From contig URKT01000012.1 in the NCBI GenBank assembly GCA_900548495.1, positions 1 to 32,222 on the forward strand: a stretch of DNA of 32,222 nt, in the 5' to 3' direction. The notes under the pieces are model-generated. The model was not told the origin of the DNA and did not search any database. It saw only the letters and a list, made by a program, of their open reading frames with translations. How positions within the stretch are numbered: position 1 is the first letter of the stretch; each line of letters opens with the position of its first letter. A program made the translations under genes and the position numbers. This DNA is from an uncultured Collinsella sp. (GTDB lineage: Bacteria; Actinomycetota; Coriobacteriia; Coriobacteriales; Coriobacteriaceae). This document shows positions 1-8,099 of the stretch, piece after piece.

Positions 1-6
1 GCGCAT

Positions 7-40
7 GTCTCGTGGGCTCGGAGATGTGTATAAGAGACAG
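7..40 (+). other. Nextera transposase adapter (sequencing artefact)
   Basis: These 34 bases match the Illumina Nextera read-2 adapter, ending in the 19-base Tn5 mosaic end (22-40, AGATGTGTATAAGAGACAG). Bases 1-6 are probably leftover index or linker sequence. The genomic reading frame of the FAD oxidase begins directly at base 41. This is an untrimmed library-preparation sequence at a contig end, not a biological mobile element. Confidence 0.97.
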
Positions 41-532
41 GGCGTAGCTGCGGGCACCGGAGGCGTTACATGCCGCCATGCCGCCCAGACAGGCAGATGC
101 CTCGGTGGGATCGGTGGGAAAAAACTGCTCGGGGGCCTCTTGAAACTCATCGTAGGCCTTAAGCGATGCCTGGTCCCAGCCAGCGGTCGGCAGCACTTTC
201 TCGCTCAGCTGCTTGCGCAGCTCCGAGAGCACAACGCCCGGCTCCACGCGCAGCAGAAATTGGCCTTGTTCATCGCGGCGAAGGCCCAAGTAGCGATTCA
301 TACGGGAAGTATTGAGGATATGCCCGCCGTGGGGCACGGCACCGGCGGCAAGGCCGGTTCGGGCGCCCTGAACCGTTACCGGGACACGCTCGGCATGGAG
401 CTTTTCCAAAATGGCGCGGACCTCGTCCTCCGTTGTCGGAAACGAGATGCTCGAGGCCTCGCCCGATGTGCGAGACTCATCGCGACCATACTCTTCGAAC
501 TCGTCGGTGAAGGGTTTAATGGTTGCAGACAC
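41..532 (-). CDS. FAD-binding oxidase (GlcD/lactate dehydrogenase-like), N-terminal part
   Basis: The minus strand reads open for 164 codons from a GTG start at 532 to the contig edge. The GTG follows a strong AAAGGGGGAG ribosome site at about 540-549. The protein opens with an FAD_binding_4-type segment: a PTTEDEVRAIL strand-helix, then VPVTVQGARTGLAAGAVPHGG (the PCMH-fold flavin-binding glycine loop, here split by an RTG), then LRVEPGVVLSEL, and near the break GGMAACNASGARSYA, which binds the FAD pyrophosphate in this family. Relatives oxidise 2-hydroxy acids such as glycolate or D-lactate and pass electrons to a quinone or iron-sulfur partner. The C-terminal substrate domain is missing because the contig ends, so the exact substrate cannot be given. 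Confidence 0.88.
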
Positions 533-564
533 GCGAACTCCCCCTTTAGCTAACTACAGTGTTT

Positions 565-699
565 GCAGGGAGATGTTACCGCATCGTTTCGTCGACGTGT
601 TCGAGACCGTCTCCATAATTGGCGTTTTTTACGTTCGTGTAATTCGGTGAGCGGCTGGATTTCCTCGACAGACGATGCTTTTGACACATATCTCCCTGC
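565..699. repeat. Imperfect long inverted repeat in intergenic gap
   Basis: The gap 533-877 (345 bases) holds no convincing gene; its short open frames lack ribosome sites and protein-like composition. It does hold an inverted repeat. The left arm starts GCAGGGAGAT at 565, and the complement of the right arm (ending 699) starts with the same ten bases. Similarity continues inward through GCATCGT and GTCGA blocks with small gaps, for about 35-40 bases per arm. It lies between two divergent genes and may be a degenerate palindromic element like those elsewhere in the window, although its sequence is different. Confidence 0.45.
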
Positions 700-733
700 C
701 GTCGCCGATCGCTCGATTGTCACTCGAAAAAAG

Positions 734-762
734 TTGAAGTATTTTTTGCCGCCTTTTATCTG
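734..762 (+). promoter_or_regulatory. Possible promoter for the gene at 878
   Basis: TTGAAG (734-739) and TATCTG (757-762) are separated by 17 bases, a reasonable match to a housekeeping sigma promoter in an AT-richer patch. It would give a 5' leader of roughly 110 bases before the start at 878. The -10 element is weak, so this is only a candidate. Confidence 0.3.
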
Positions 763-877
763 CGAAGACGCCAATCCGTCAAGCATTTGGTCAGAAATTG
801 GTCAAGTAGCGGCTGATACGGTCGGCGTCGACAGCCAAAACCAATAGAAGTTTTGGCCCAGAAGCAGGGAGGTTCCC

Positions 878-1174
878 ATGGCATATTACTGGCCCCAGTA
901 CGGCATCGCCATCGAAGTCGACGACGATCCCCATCTCCTGCCTTTCGACGAAGAGGCATTCCCCGATACGACGGTCTACCACGTTACCACCGATGTGATC
1001 TGCGACCCCGAGTCGTTCTCGGCGCTCGCCCACCACATCGCGCATATCCACGACATCGAGCTCCCTCCCGACTTCGAAGAACTCGTCTACTCGCGCCGCC
1101 TGATGCTTCACATGCTCTTTGGAGCGGACCCGTCCACCTTTGCGCGCGTCTATACTGCCAAGGATGCCGCGTGA
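878..1174 (+). CDS. Small acidic protein of unknown function
   Basis: A 98-residue protein with a GGGAGG ribosome site about six bases before its ATG. It begins MAYYWPQYGIAIEVDDDP and carries many Asp, Glu and His residues (AHHIAHIHDIELP), with no signal peptide or membrane segment. It is probably a soluble cytoplasmic protein. I do not recognise the family. The next gene begins at 1171 inside its stop codon (GTGA overlap), so the two are translationally coupled and probably act together. The His/Asp-rich composition might suggest metal binding, but no defined motif is present. Confidence 0.75.
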   Translation: MAYYWPQYGIAIEVDDDPHLLPFDEEAFPDTTVYHVTTDVICDPESFSALAHHIAHIHDIELPPDFEELVYSRRLMLHMLFGADPSTFARVYTAKDAA

Positions 1175-1680
1175 GCGCGAGGAAGCCGCCCCACTTTGCA
1201 GGCCTGGGGCATCGCAAGAAGCTCATCGTTGCCTGCCTGGCCATCGTCTGCGCCCTTGTCGCCGTAGGACTATACACTTGGCAGTCGCGGCCCGTACCCG
1301 AGGCGGGCGCTTCGGTTACGACGGCCGAGGGCAAAACGCGCCAGGAAATCCAGGATGAGCTCGACGCCATCGTCCGCGACAACATGATGACGATTTCGGT
1401 CGCGCCGGTCGCTCAGCTGCAGGAGGACGGCAAGCTGCGCGTCAACGTGCAAAACGTCCAAGACAATAAATTTCCCCAGCGATTCCGCGTCATCCAAAAC
1501 GACGAGACCATGTACGAATCCGGTGTGGTCGAGACCGGCAAGACAATCGAGACGTGCCCCGCCGGCGGCATCAAAGAGGGCGAGGCGTACATCGAGATCC
1601 AGGCACTCGATGCCAAGACCCTCGACAGCCACGGCAATCCGACACGTGTCAAGGTACGGGTTGAGCAAGCCGAGAACTAG
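1171..1680 (+). CDS. Membrane-anchored protein of unknown function
   Basis: I chose the GTG at 1171, which overlaps the previous stop codon and has AAGGA a few bases upstream. The product is 169 residues: a short basic N-terminus (HRKK), one membrane segment at about residues 17-36 (LIVACLAIVCALVAVGLYTW), then an outside domain of about 130 residues. The outer part has alternating hydrophobic strands (MTISVAPVAQL, KLRVNVQNV, FRVIQNDETMYESGVV, EAYIEIQALD, RVKVRVEQ), consistent with a small beta-sandwich. An open frame continues upstream to 853, but that would overlap the 878 gene entirely and lacks its own ribosome site. It sits 89 bases before a set of exported proteins, so a cell-envelope role is likely. 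Family not recognised. Confidence 0.75.
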   Translation: MSARKPPHFAGLGHRKKLIVACLAIVCALVAVGLYTWQSRPVPEAGASVTTAEGKTRQEIQDELDAIVRDNMMTISVAPVAQLQEDGKLRVNVQNVQDNKFPQRFRVIQNDETMYESGVVETGKTIETCPAGGIKEGEAYIEIQALDAKTLDSHGNPTRVKVRVEQAEN

Positions 1681-1769
1681 CTTTCCGGCCGACGCAGCAC
1701 CGCACGCAATTCACCAGCATTCGTCCAATCATCGCGGGGACGGCCCGCGGCGAATAGAAAGGAACGACC

Positions 1770-2369
1770 ATGAACATCACCAGGAACATGAACGGAGCCA
1801 GAGCGCTCGTCGTGGGCGCAGGGCTCGCGCTCGCACTCGCAATGGGCGCCGCCCCGACGCCAGCTATGGCGGCCGGGCGCGTTGGAACCACGAAGGTAAT
1901 GGTCAGGACCGAGATCGACAACGTTGAGTTCAAAGTTCCGACGGTTATTCCCTTCGTCGCCAAGGCCGACGGCACGCTTCAGGGCCCCTCAGAAGACGCG
2001 ACCACCATCGACAATCATTCGGTCTACGGCATCCATGTCACCAACATGAAGATCGACGCCATGAACACCTGGACCATTGCCGCCGACGCCAAGGCCGGAA
2101 CCGCGCAGAACTCCATCGACTTTAAGGTCGGCCCCGACGGCGCACTCCAGAACGCCAGCGCCGCAATGCAAGGAACGGGCCTCGATCTTTCCAAGAATGC
2201 AGCCTTCGACATGGGCTACCAGGGCATTGCCGGCGGCGCGGACAAAATTAAGCTCAAGACAAGCGGAAACGTCGCCCGCGTCACGCGCGACATCTTCCGC
2301 GTAACCGGCGAAGGCGATCAGGTTGCAACGATTACCTGGACGGTCGAGCCCGGTGCGCACACGGCATAA
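1770..2369 (+). CDS. Exported protein, beta-rich, unknown function
   Basis: A 199-residue protein with a clear Sec signal peptide: a positive start (MNITRNMNGAR), a hydrophobic Ala/Leu stretch, and likely cleavage after PAMAA at about residue 35. An AAAGGAACG ribosome site precedes the ATG. The mature part looks all-beta, with a segment VIPFVAKADGTLQGPSEDA followed by TIDNHSVYGIHVTNMKI and ending ATITWTVEPG. The Trp-containing C-terminal strand is loosely reminiscent of Gram-positive WxL surface domains, but I cannot claim membership. It lacks a sorting signal of its own. It overlaps the next gene, which has one, by 17 bases, so both may go to the cell wall together. Confidence 0.85.
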   Translation: MNITRNMNGARALVVGAGLALALAMGAAPTPAMAAGRVGTTKVMVRTEIDNVEFKVPTVIPFVAKADGTLQGPSEDATTIDNHSVYGIHVTNMKIDAMNTWTIAADAKAGTAQNSIDFKVGPDGALQNASAAMQGTGLDLSKNAAFDMGYQGIAGGADKIKLKTSGNVARVTRDIFRVTGEGDQVATITWTVEPGAHTA

Positions 2370-2634
2370 GGCCGTCGCCCTGGCCGCCGCCGTCAGCATC
2401 CTAGCGTTTGGGCCAGCCATGGCCTTTGCCCAGCAAGAACAGGCGCAGGCCGCCACGCAAGTGACGGTCGACCTCTCGGAGCTCGACCGCGGCGACCGCG
2501 AGGAACCGCTGGCGCAGACAGGCGACAGACGATGGCTCTTGGCAGCAGGCGCCACAGCAGCAGGCGCGGGAACCGCCGGCCTCGGTCTGCACATCAAACG
2601 CAGCCAGAAACAAAACACGGACAGGCCGCACTAA
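2353..2634 (+). CDS. Small LAQTG sortase-substrate surface protein
   Basis: I chose the GTG at 2353 because it gives a compact signal peptide (MRTRHKAVALAAAVSILAFG, likely cut near AFAQQ). An in-frame ATG at 2323 would place extra residues before the positive region. The 93-residue product ends with a sorting signal in the correct order: EEPLAQTGD (LAxTG-type motif), a hydrophobic Ala/Gly-rich helix (LLAAGATAAGAGTAGLGLHI), then a basic tail (KRSQK). LAxTG signals are used by sortases of actinobacteria. The exported part before the motif is only about 35 residues, so this may serve as a short anchor or fibre cap and not as an enzyme. It starts inside the previous gene and is followed 18 bases later by another exported protein. 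Confidence 0.85.
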   Translation: MRTRHKAVALAAAVSILAFGPAMAFAQQEQAQAATQVTVDLSELDRGDREEPLAQTGDRRWLLAAGATAAGAGTAGLGLHIKRSQKQNTDRPH

Positions 2635-2652
2635 ATTAGTTAAGGAGACCCC

Positions 2653-4083
2653 ATGGCATCGAAGAACCTTTTGCCCGTCGTCGCACTCTGCGGCGCGCTC
2701 GCAACCGGAACGCCTGTCGCCGCTTGGGCGACTCCCGTCATGGCAGACTCCTTACCAGCAGCCCTAAGTTCCGCACCAAATCCGTCGAGCGCCATTGCGT
2801 GCAAGCGTTTTTCGATCGCACAGGCCGCAATCTCGACCTCGGGATGCCTTCGTCGTAATACGGACGGCTCGATAGTCGTGGATATCAATCGTTCGAACAA
2901 GGCAAACGGCTCCCAGGCGGGGTGCGCCGTCTGCACGTGGCGCTCGGTTGTGCTCGATGCAGATGGCGATCCATGCAATTTAGAGCTGCGCATCGACATC
3001 GCTTCGGTCGATGACTCGGCGAACGGAGCGAAGGTCGCCTTCGACGGTACGTTTTTCGAGAAAGGAGGCGGTATATGTCTGGGCTGCGCCGCCGCGAATG
3101 CAGACGATGCACAGCCCACCCTCTCATTCACGGCATCGTTGCGGCTGACCAAAGCCGGCACCGATGCCATCGCGGCGGGAGAAGCGTCCCTGCTGTTCTA
3201 CGCCGTCAGTACCAAAGACTCAGACGCTCATTTCGAGAAGCCAGCCGGATCACTCAGCCTTACACGAGGGATAGAGGCAGGCCCTATTGAAATCGATTCC
3301 CACGCGCAAAGCAGGCAACGCATTCTTGCCGACCCGGCGCTTCTCGAAATGGAGTGGAACGGATCCGGAGCCATCGGAATTCTCCCCTCCGCGCTTGACG
3401 CCAAGACGCTCCCCCCAAACGACGAACCCATCAACGCAACCATACAAGAAGAGAGTGCGGACAAAGAAGCAGGTGCGGGCGACACGCCGTCGCCGACAAA
3501 CAGCGTCCCAGCTTCTTTCGAAGCACCGAATGAGCCCGCTACCGATCTAAACGATCCCGAGCTCGCGGACAGCCTGGGGCTTGCTGATCCTCAAGAGATC
3601 GATGAAGGTAACTGCTGCGTGCTTGCCGCGCTCGACCACACGGAGGTCATCGACGCTGCGAACATCGAAGTTGCCGCCGCCAATCAGCCCGTCCGCAAGT
3701 CGGCTATCATCGCATTTCCTGAATCCATCGAAGTCGTCTTTTTGCCATCGGGCGAGGTCGTGGCCCCAACACTGCTCACCTTGTTGGGCGCCAAGAATAC
3801 TCGAAACGAAATTAAAAAGGTCACGGTTGTCGACCCTGCAACCACCGCCAAGCTGCGTTTATACGCCGTTGCTCCAGACGGAGGCAAGACCTTGGAATTC
3901 GATGGTGACACACTCCTAGCCTGGCGACGTCTGGACATTATGCAAGACGTCTCGTATCAGATCGAACTCGAAGGGTTTGATCGTGCCCGCGATGCCAATA
4001 TCATTGCCGCGGCTATTGAATCCCCACAGCGGCTTATGACACTGCGCTTTGAATACTATCCCTATGTCCCGACAAGCACCTGA
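2653..4083 (+). CDS. Large exported protein with cysteine-rich first half
   Basis: A 476-residue protein with an AAGGAGACC ribosome site and a signal peptide (hydrophobic core LLPVVALCGALATG, probable cleavage near WATPVMA). The mature first half (about 45-215) is Cys-rich, including a CAVC pair and an ICLGC pair. An acidic, Pro/Ser-rich linker follows (about 265-310), then a second beta-rich domain (about 315-476). In the second domain, VVFLPSGEVVAPTLLTLLG followed by an Asn-rich turn and KKVTVV has the same layout as a segment of the exported protein at 1770, suggesting a related fold. No sorting motif or transmembrane tail is seen at the C-terminus, so it is either released or held by the other two products. 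Last gene of the exported-protein run. Confidence 0.85.
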   Translation: MASKNLLPVVALCGALATGTPVAAWATPVMADSLPAALSSAPNPSSAIACKRFSIAQAAISTSGCLRRNTDGSIVVDINRSNKANGSQAGCAVCTWRSVVLDADGDPCNLELRIDIASVDDSANGAKVAFDGTFFEKGGGICLGCAAANADDAQPTLSFTASLRLTKAGTDAIAAGEASLLFYAVSTKDSDAHFEKPAGSLSLTRGIEAGPIEIDSHAQSRQRILADPALLEMEWNGSGAIGILPSALDAKTLPPNDEPINATIQEESADKEAGAGDTPSPTNSVPASFEAPNEPATDLNDPELADSLGLADPQEIDEGNCCVLAALDHTEVIDAANIEVAAANQPVRKSAIIAFPESIEVVFLPSGEVVAPTLLTLLGAKNTRNEIKKVTVVDPATTAKLRLYAVAPDGGKTLEFDGDTLLAWRRLDIMQDVSYQIELEGFDRARDANIIAAAIESPQRLMTLRFEYYPYVPTST

Positions 4084-4201
4084 GGCTTAAATGCTGCGCG
4101 TCGTTGCTAATGCCACTTATATAACGTATTAGATGAGTCGCGATGTACCTCGCATTCCACTCTGCTACGATTGCCACGTTGGCATCAATACGGGAGGGCT
4201 C

Positions 4202-4918
4202 ATGCCGGGCTTGGGAACAATCATCAACGTTGTGCTTTTGATTGCGGGCGGTCTTTTGGGATTAGCGGGCGGTCGCTTCATTACACCGCGCATCCAAGAC
4301 ACGCTCATGAAAGCATCGGGGCTGTGCGTCCTGTTTATCGGCCTTGGCGGCACCATGCAAAAGATGCTCATCATCGATGGAAAGGCACTAGCGACCACCG
4401 GTACCACCATGCTCATCGTCTCGTTCGCCCTCGGCTCGCTCATCGGCGAGGCCGTCAACTTGGAAGCCGCCATCGAGAACCTTGGCGAATGGCTCAAGCG
4501 CAAGACTGGCAGTGAGGGCGATAACGAGTTCACCAACGCTTTTGTCTCGACTTCACTCACCGTCTGCATCGGTGCCATGGCTATCGTGGGATCAATCCAA
4601 GACGGCCTGCTCGGCGACTGGTCCACGCTCGCCCTCAAGGGAGCGCTGGACTGCATCATCGTCTGCACCATGACGGCCTCGCTTGGACGCGGCTGTATTT
4701 TCTCCGCCCTGCCCGTCGCCGTGTTCCAGGGGACGATTACGCTGTTTGCCGGCGCGCTCTCCCCCATCATGACCACAGCAGCCCTCAACAGCCTTTCGCT
4801 CGTAGGCTCCATGCTCATCTTCTGCGTCGGCGTCAACCTCATCCGTCCTCAGACCTTCCGCACGGCCAATATGCTCCCCTCCGTCGTCATCGCCGTCATC
4901 TACGCCCTCCTGTTCTAA
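4202..4918 (+). CDS. DUF554 family membrane protein
   Basis: A 238-residue, very hydrophobic protein with about seven membrane segments. It opens MPGLGTIINVVLLIAGGLLG, the typical DUF554 (YqgA/YdfK-like) start, followed by GGRFITPRIQDTLMKASGL and a conserved FVSTSLTVCIGAMAIVGSIQDG stretch with small residues inside the helices. I chose the ATG at 4202 because GGGAGGG lies just upstream; an earlier in-frame ATG at 4133 adds a Cys/His-bearing stretch with no ribosome site. The family is annotated as probable transporters or channels with no established substrate. It seems to be a single-gene unit, about 118 bases after the exported-protein run. Confidence 0.92.
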   Translation: MPGLGTIINVVLLIAGGLLGLAGGRFITPRIQDTLMKASGLCVLFIGLGGTMQKMLIIDGKALATTGTTMLIVSFALGSLIGEAVNLEAAIENLGEWLKRKTGSEGDNEFTNAFVSTSLTVCIGAMAIVGSIQDGLLGDWSTLALKGALDCIIVCTMTASLGRGCIFSALPVAVFQGTITLFAGALSPIMTTAALNSLSLVGSMLIFCVGVNLIRPQTFRTANMLPSVVIAVIYALLF

Positions 4919-4960
4919 ATCTATCTACGCAGCAGTATCTCGAACACCTGTTTGATGCTG

Positions 4961-4969
4961 TGCTATGAT
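4961..4969 (+). promoter_or_regulatory. Extended -10 promoter for the TerB-ATPase module
   Basis: TGCTATGAT is an extended -10 element (TG, one base, then TATGAT, five of six to consensus). No good -35 is visible at 17 bases, which is normal for extended -10 promoters. Predicted transcription starts near 4976, giving a leader of about 30 bases before the GTG at 5007. It separates the module from the DUF554 gene. Confidence 0.45.
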
Positions 4970-5006
4970 ATGAGGTCACCGAAGCTGCGTTAGGAGAGGA
5001 GAAGCG

Positions 5007-6767
5007 GTGGCCGACCAGGACATCAAGATGCTCATCGAGCGCATTATGGCCGAGGCCCGGACCCATCAGTCCGCCCGCTTCTCAAACGAAATCTACGCAG
5101 ACGAGCCGATTCTCAAAACCGGCCGACAGATGCAGAACTTCCTCCCCGACCAGTACCGCAAGATGCGTGAGATATCGCGTTGGCAAGAAGACCCCAAGGG
5201 CGGTGCGGGCCGTTGGCTTTCGGAAGCCGAGCTTTTTTACCGCCAGGGCCTGCTGATGGCCGACTTTGAGGACGACTGTCCCTACAACGGCACCTTTAAG
5301 TCGTACTTTCCCACCTACAACGCCATGAGCGACCGGCAGCTGCGCGGCTACTTTACCTGGCGTGCCCAAGTGCGCCGCGGGAATATCGAGGAGACATCGA
5401 CCTCGTTTGCGTTTCTGTATCTCTATGAGCTGATTTGCGGCATTGGTGTAGATAATCCGCTCGATGGTTTTAACAAGATCAAGGCTTTTTGGGATACCTA
5501 TCGCGCCTTTGAGCCCGGCATCGACCGGTTTGCGCGCGTGTGGCTGCAGGATTACGCCGTGTTCCACGGGCTCGACCCCAAGCTGCTTTGTGACTCTAAA
5601 ACCGTCATGTTCGATAACGCCCTTATCGAGCTGCGGCGTGCGGCTCGAGACCTTGCGCCTGCACCGGCGCCGTCCGGGCAGGCCCCCAAGCGTCGCAAGA
5701 ACTCCGAGCCCACGCTCCCCCTTCCGCCCGATGAGGTGCGCGAGGAGCGACTCATGGCCGCCATCAACGCCCTCTCCACGTACAACCTAAGTAACTCGCG
5801 GCTCGACCGCAGCCACCACCGCGATCTGCGCCACGTGGCATGCGCCGTGTATGTCCGCATGGCGCGCTACTATGACACGCACCGAAAGACCGGCATCGTG
5901 GCGAGTTTATTTGGGGAGGAGACGGCCATGCCCTACACCATGTTTGCCTCGGCCGTATTCTTTGCGCCCGAGCGCCACGAGGACTGCGAATACCGCCTGG
6001 ACCCTATCCATATCTACCGTTGCCAAAACGGCTTTTGGGAATGCATGCGTATCCACGGTAGTAGGCAAAAGAGCAGCAAGCTCGGTGAAATGATGCGCGC
6101 CTGCGACCAACGCCTGCGCCTGGCGCTGGACCCCGCCTATCCCCTTAAGGAAGAAAAGGTCCCCAAATATCTGGCCAAGATTATCGATGACGAGATTGTG
6201 GCATGGCTCTCGTGGGATGCCGCACACCAGCCTGTCAAGATCGATATCGATCTGAGTCAGCTGGGGCACATTCGGAGCGCCGCTGCGCAAACGCGTGAGG
6301 CGCTTTTGATCGATGAAGAGCGCGAGGACGGCGCGTCCGCAGAAGCCGAGGCAGCGGACTCAGGGCAACCGGAAGCCGAGCCCGTAACCGACGCGATTGT
6401 CGAACCGGTCGTGACACCCATTCGGCAGGACTTGACCGACGAGCCGACCATATCCACCGAACAGTTTGGTGTCGTGGCACCGCTTCTCGCGCCGACGCCC
6501 GCGTTCGCAGCTGCTGCGCCCGCTGAAGCCACAAACGAACTCGCGCCCGCCGCAGATGCCTTCCTTCGCGCACTGCTCGAGCAAAACGCAGCGCAAGCGA
6601 CATCGGCAGTGGCGCACTCGGGACAGAGCGAGGACATGCTCGTCGATAGCATCAACGAGGCGCTCTTTGACCTGGTGGGTGACACCGTAATTGAATTTAG
6701 CGCGGCAGGGCCGCAGATTATCGAGGACTACAAAGCAGACGTGAGAGGATACCTAGACCATGAGTGA
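5007..6767 (+). CDS. TerB N/C-domain protein of an ATPase-helicase module
   Basis: A 586-residue soluble protein, GTG start after an AGGAGAGGAG ribosome site. Residues about 65-205 match the TerB_N domain style: AELFYRQGLLMADFEDDCPY, FPTYNAMSDRQLRGYFTWRA, then a LYLYELICGIG helix. The C-terminal region ends with a TerB_C-like helix pair (DSINEALFDLVGDTVIEF ... IIEDYKADVRGYL). Between them, residues about 435-530 are an acidic then Ala/Pro-rich linker of low complexity. TerB-type helical domains occur in tellurite-resistance and phage-defence gene sets; TerB_N/TerB_C proteins often accompany helicases and P-loop ATPases. The gene overlaps the ATPase by 8 bases, so they are translated together. 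It probably acts as a scaffold or sensor. No catalytic motif is visible. Confidence 0.85.
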   Translation: MADQDIKMLIERIMAEARTHQSARFSNEIYADEPILKTGRQMQNFLPDQYRKMREISRWQEDPKGGAGRWLSEAELFYRQGLLMADFEDDCPYNGTFKSYFPTYNAMSDRQLRGYFTWRAQVRRGNIEETSTSFAFLYLYELICGIGVDNPLDGFNKIKAFWDTYRAFEPGIDRFARVWLQDYAVFHGLDPKLLCDSKTVMFDNALIELRRAARDLAPAPAPSGQAPKRRKNSEPTLPLPPDEVREERLMAAINALSTYNLSNSRLDRSHHRDLRHVACAVYVRMARYYDTHRKTGIVASLFGEETAMPYTMFASAVFFAPERHEDCEYRLDPIHIYRCQNGFWECMRIHGSRQKSSKLGEMMRACDQRLRLALDPAYPLKEEKVPKYLAKIIDDEIVAWLSWDAAHQPVKIDIDLSQLGHIRSAAAQTREALLIDEEREDGASAEAEAADSGQPEAEPVTDAIVEPVVTPIRQDLTDEPTISTEQFGVVAPLLAPTPAFAAAAPAEATNELAPAADAFLRALLEQNAAQATSAVAHSGQSEDMLVDSINEALFDLVGDTVIEFSAAGPQIIEDYKADVRGYLDHE

Positions 6768-8064
6768 TACCGCATCCGCAGCGCCCCGTGTACCCAAACG
6801 CGTCGCCGCCGTTATCCTTAACTCGCTCAAGGGCGGCGTGGTCCCGCGCATCGGCCTTCCTTACATCACCGTAGGGCGCGAGGTCGAGATCCGCGCCCTG
6901 CTTACCGATCTGAGTCTCATCGCCGATGGCGGCGCAAGCTTCCGTTTTTTAGTCGGTCGCTACGGCGCCGGCAAGAGCTTTTTGCTCCAGACCATCCGCA
7001 CGCACGCCATGGGCGAGGGATTCGTCGTCGCTGATGCCGACCTGTCGCCCGAGCGCCGTCTGCAGGGCGGTCAGGGACAGGGCCTTGCCACCTACCGCGA
7101 GCTCATCCGCAATATATCGACCAAGACGCGCCCCGAGGGCGGTGCGCTCAACCTTATTTTGGATCGCTGGGTCGCCTCGTGCTCCGACGTCGACGAGTCG
7201 GTCGTCAATGCCCAACTGGCCCCGCTCGAGGAAATGGTCCACGGCTTCGACTTCGCCCGCATGCTCCGCCGCTATCGCATGGCTGTCTCGGAGGGCGACG
7301 AAGAAGCTATGAGTCGCGTGACCAAATGGATTCGCGGCGAGTACCGCACCAAGAGCGAGGCACGCGCTGAGCTGGACTCCTCGACCATCATCAGCGATGA
7401 CGACTGGTACGACTACGTTAAGCTCATTGCACGCTTTTTGGTCTGCAGCGGATACAAGGGCATGCTGGTGCTCATCGACGAACTCGTGAATCTGTACAAG
7501 ATTCCCAACGCGATCACGCGCCAATACAACTACGAGAAGATCCTGACTATGTACAACGACACGCTCCAGGGCAAGGCGCAGTACCTGGGCATGATCATGG
7601 GCGGCACTCCAACCTCTATCGAAGACCGCCGCCGAGGCGTGTTCTCCTACGAGGCCCTGCGCAGCCGACTCGCTCAGGGCCGCTTTGCGCGCGAGGACCT
7701 TAAGGACATGCTCGCGCCCATCATCCGCCTGCAGCCACTCACCTATGAAGAGTTGCTGGTGCTGATCGAAAAACTCATGCAAATTCACGCCGGCTACTTT
7801 GGCTGGACGCCCACGCTTACCGAGAACGACTTGGTGGACTTCCTCAAGATCGAGTTCGGTCGTGTGGGAGCCGACACGCATCTGACGCCGCGTGAAGTCA
7901 TTCGTGACTTTATCGAACTGCTCGATATCCTGTGTCAGAACCCCGATGCAAATGTGGCGGAGCTGCTGCAAAGCGTTGGTGGCGACGCGCTGGCGCCGGC
8001 AGCCGCAACAGGCGACACCGGCACCGCAGACGGCGACCGTAACTTCGCCGAATTCACCATCTAA
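6760..8064 (+). CDS. BrxD-like ATP-binding protein (DUF2791/BREX ATPase family)
   Basis: A 434-residue P-loop ATPase. The opening (RVAAVILNSLKGGVVPRIGL then ITVGREVEIRALLTDL) is typical of the BREX-system ATP-binding family that includes BrxD. Walker A is GRYGAGKS at residues 66-73. Walker B is LVLIDE at 236-241, followed by LVNLYKI. A sensor-like segment follows (YLGMIMGGTPTSIEDRRRG), and a winged-helix-like C-terminal region carries HLTPREVIRDFIELLD. In type 2 BREX (Pgl) loci, BrxD is found beside the Lhr-like helicase BrxHI, the same pairing as here; the methylase (PglX), phosphatase (PglZ) and kinase (PglW) are absent from this window. It likely couples ATP hydrolysis to loading or control of the downstream helicase. 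The start overlaps the TerB gene. Confidence 0.9.
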   Translation: MSDTASAAPRVPKRVAAVILNSLKGGVVPRIGLPYITVGREVEIRALLTDLSLIADGGASFRFLVGRYGAGKSFLLQTIRTHAMGEGFVVADADLSPERRLQGGQGQGLATYRELIRNISTKTRPEGGALNLILDRWVASCSDVDESVVNAQLAPLEEMVHGFDFARMLRRYRMAVSEGDEEAMSRVTKWIRGEYRTKSEARAELDSSTIISDDDWYDYVKLIARFLVCSGYKGMLVLIDELVNLYKIPNAITRQYNYEKILTMYNDTLQGKAQYLGMIMGGTPTSIEDRRRGVFSYEALRSRLAQGRFAREDLKDMLAPIIRLQPLTYEELLVLIEKLMQIHAGYFGWTPTLTENDLVDFLKIEFGRVGADTHLTPREVIRDFIELLDILCQNPDANVAELLQSVGGDALAPAAATGDTGTADGDRNFAEFTI

Positions 8065-8099
8065 CCTGCCAAAAAGGGACAGGTTTATTTTGGCAGGTT
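8063..8099 (+). terminator. 12-bp perfect hairpin between ATPase and helicase genes
   Basis: A perfect 12-base stem (8063-8074 with 8088-8099, AACCTGCCAAAA and its complement) encloses a 13-base loop and is followed by TTTAT. It begins within the ATPase stop codon. The stem is AT-rich next to the loop and the T-run is short, so it may reduce rather than block read-through into the helicase, or act as a mobile REP-like hairpin: the loop side reads GGGACAGGTTTATTT, a string I associate with REP-type palindromes in other bacteria. Confidence 0.6.

Noticed and set aside
5..553. Plus-strand open frame of 182 codons at the left end
   Set aside because: It starts within the sequencing adapter and lies antisense to the FAD oxidase, whose motifs are clear on the minus strand.
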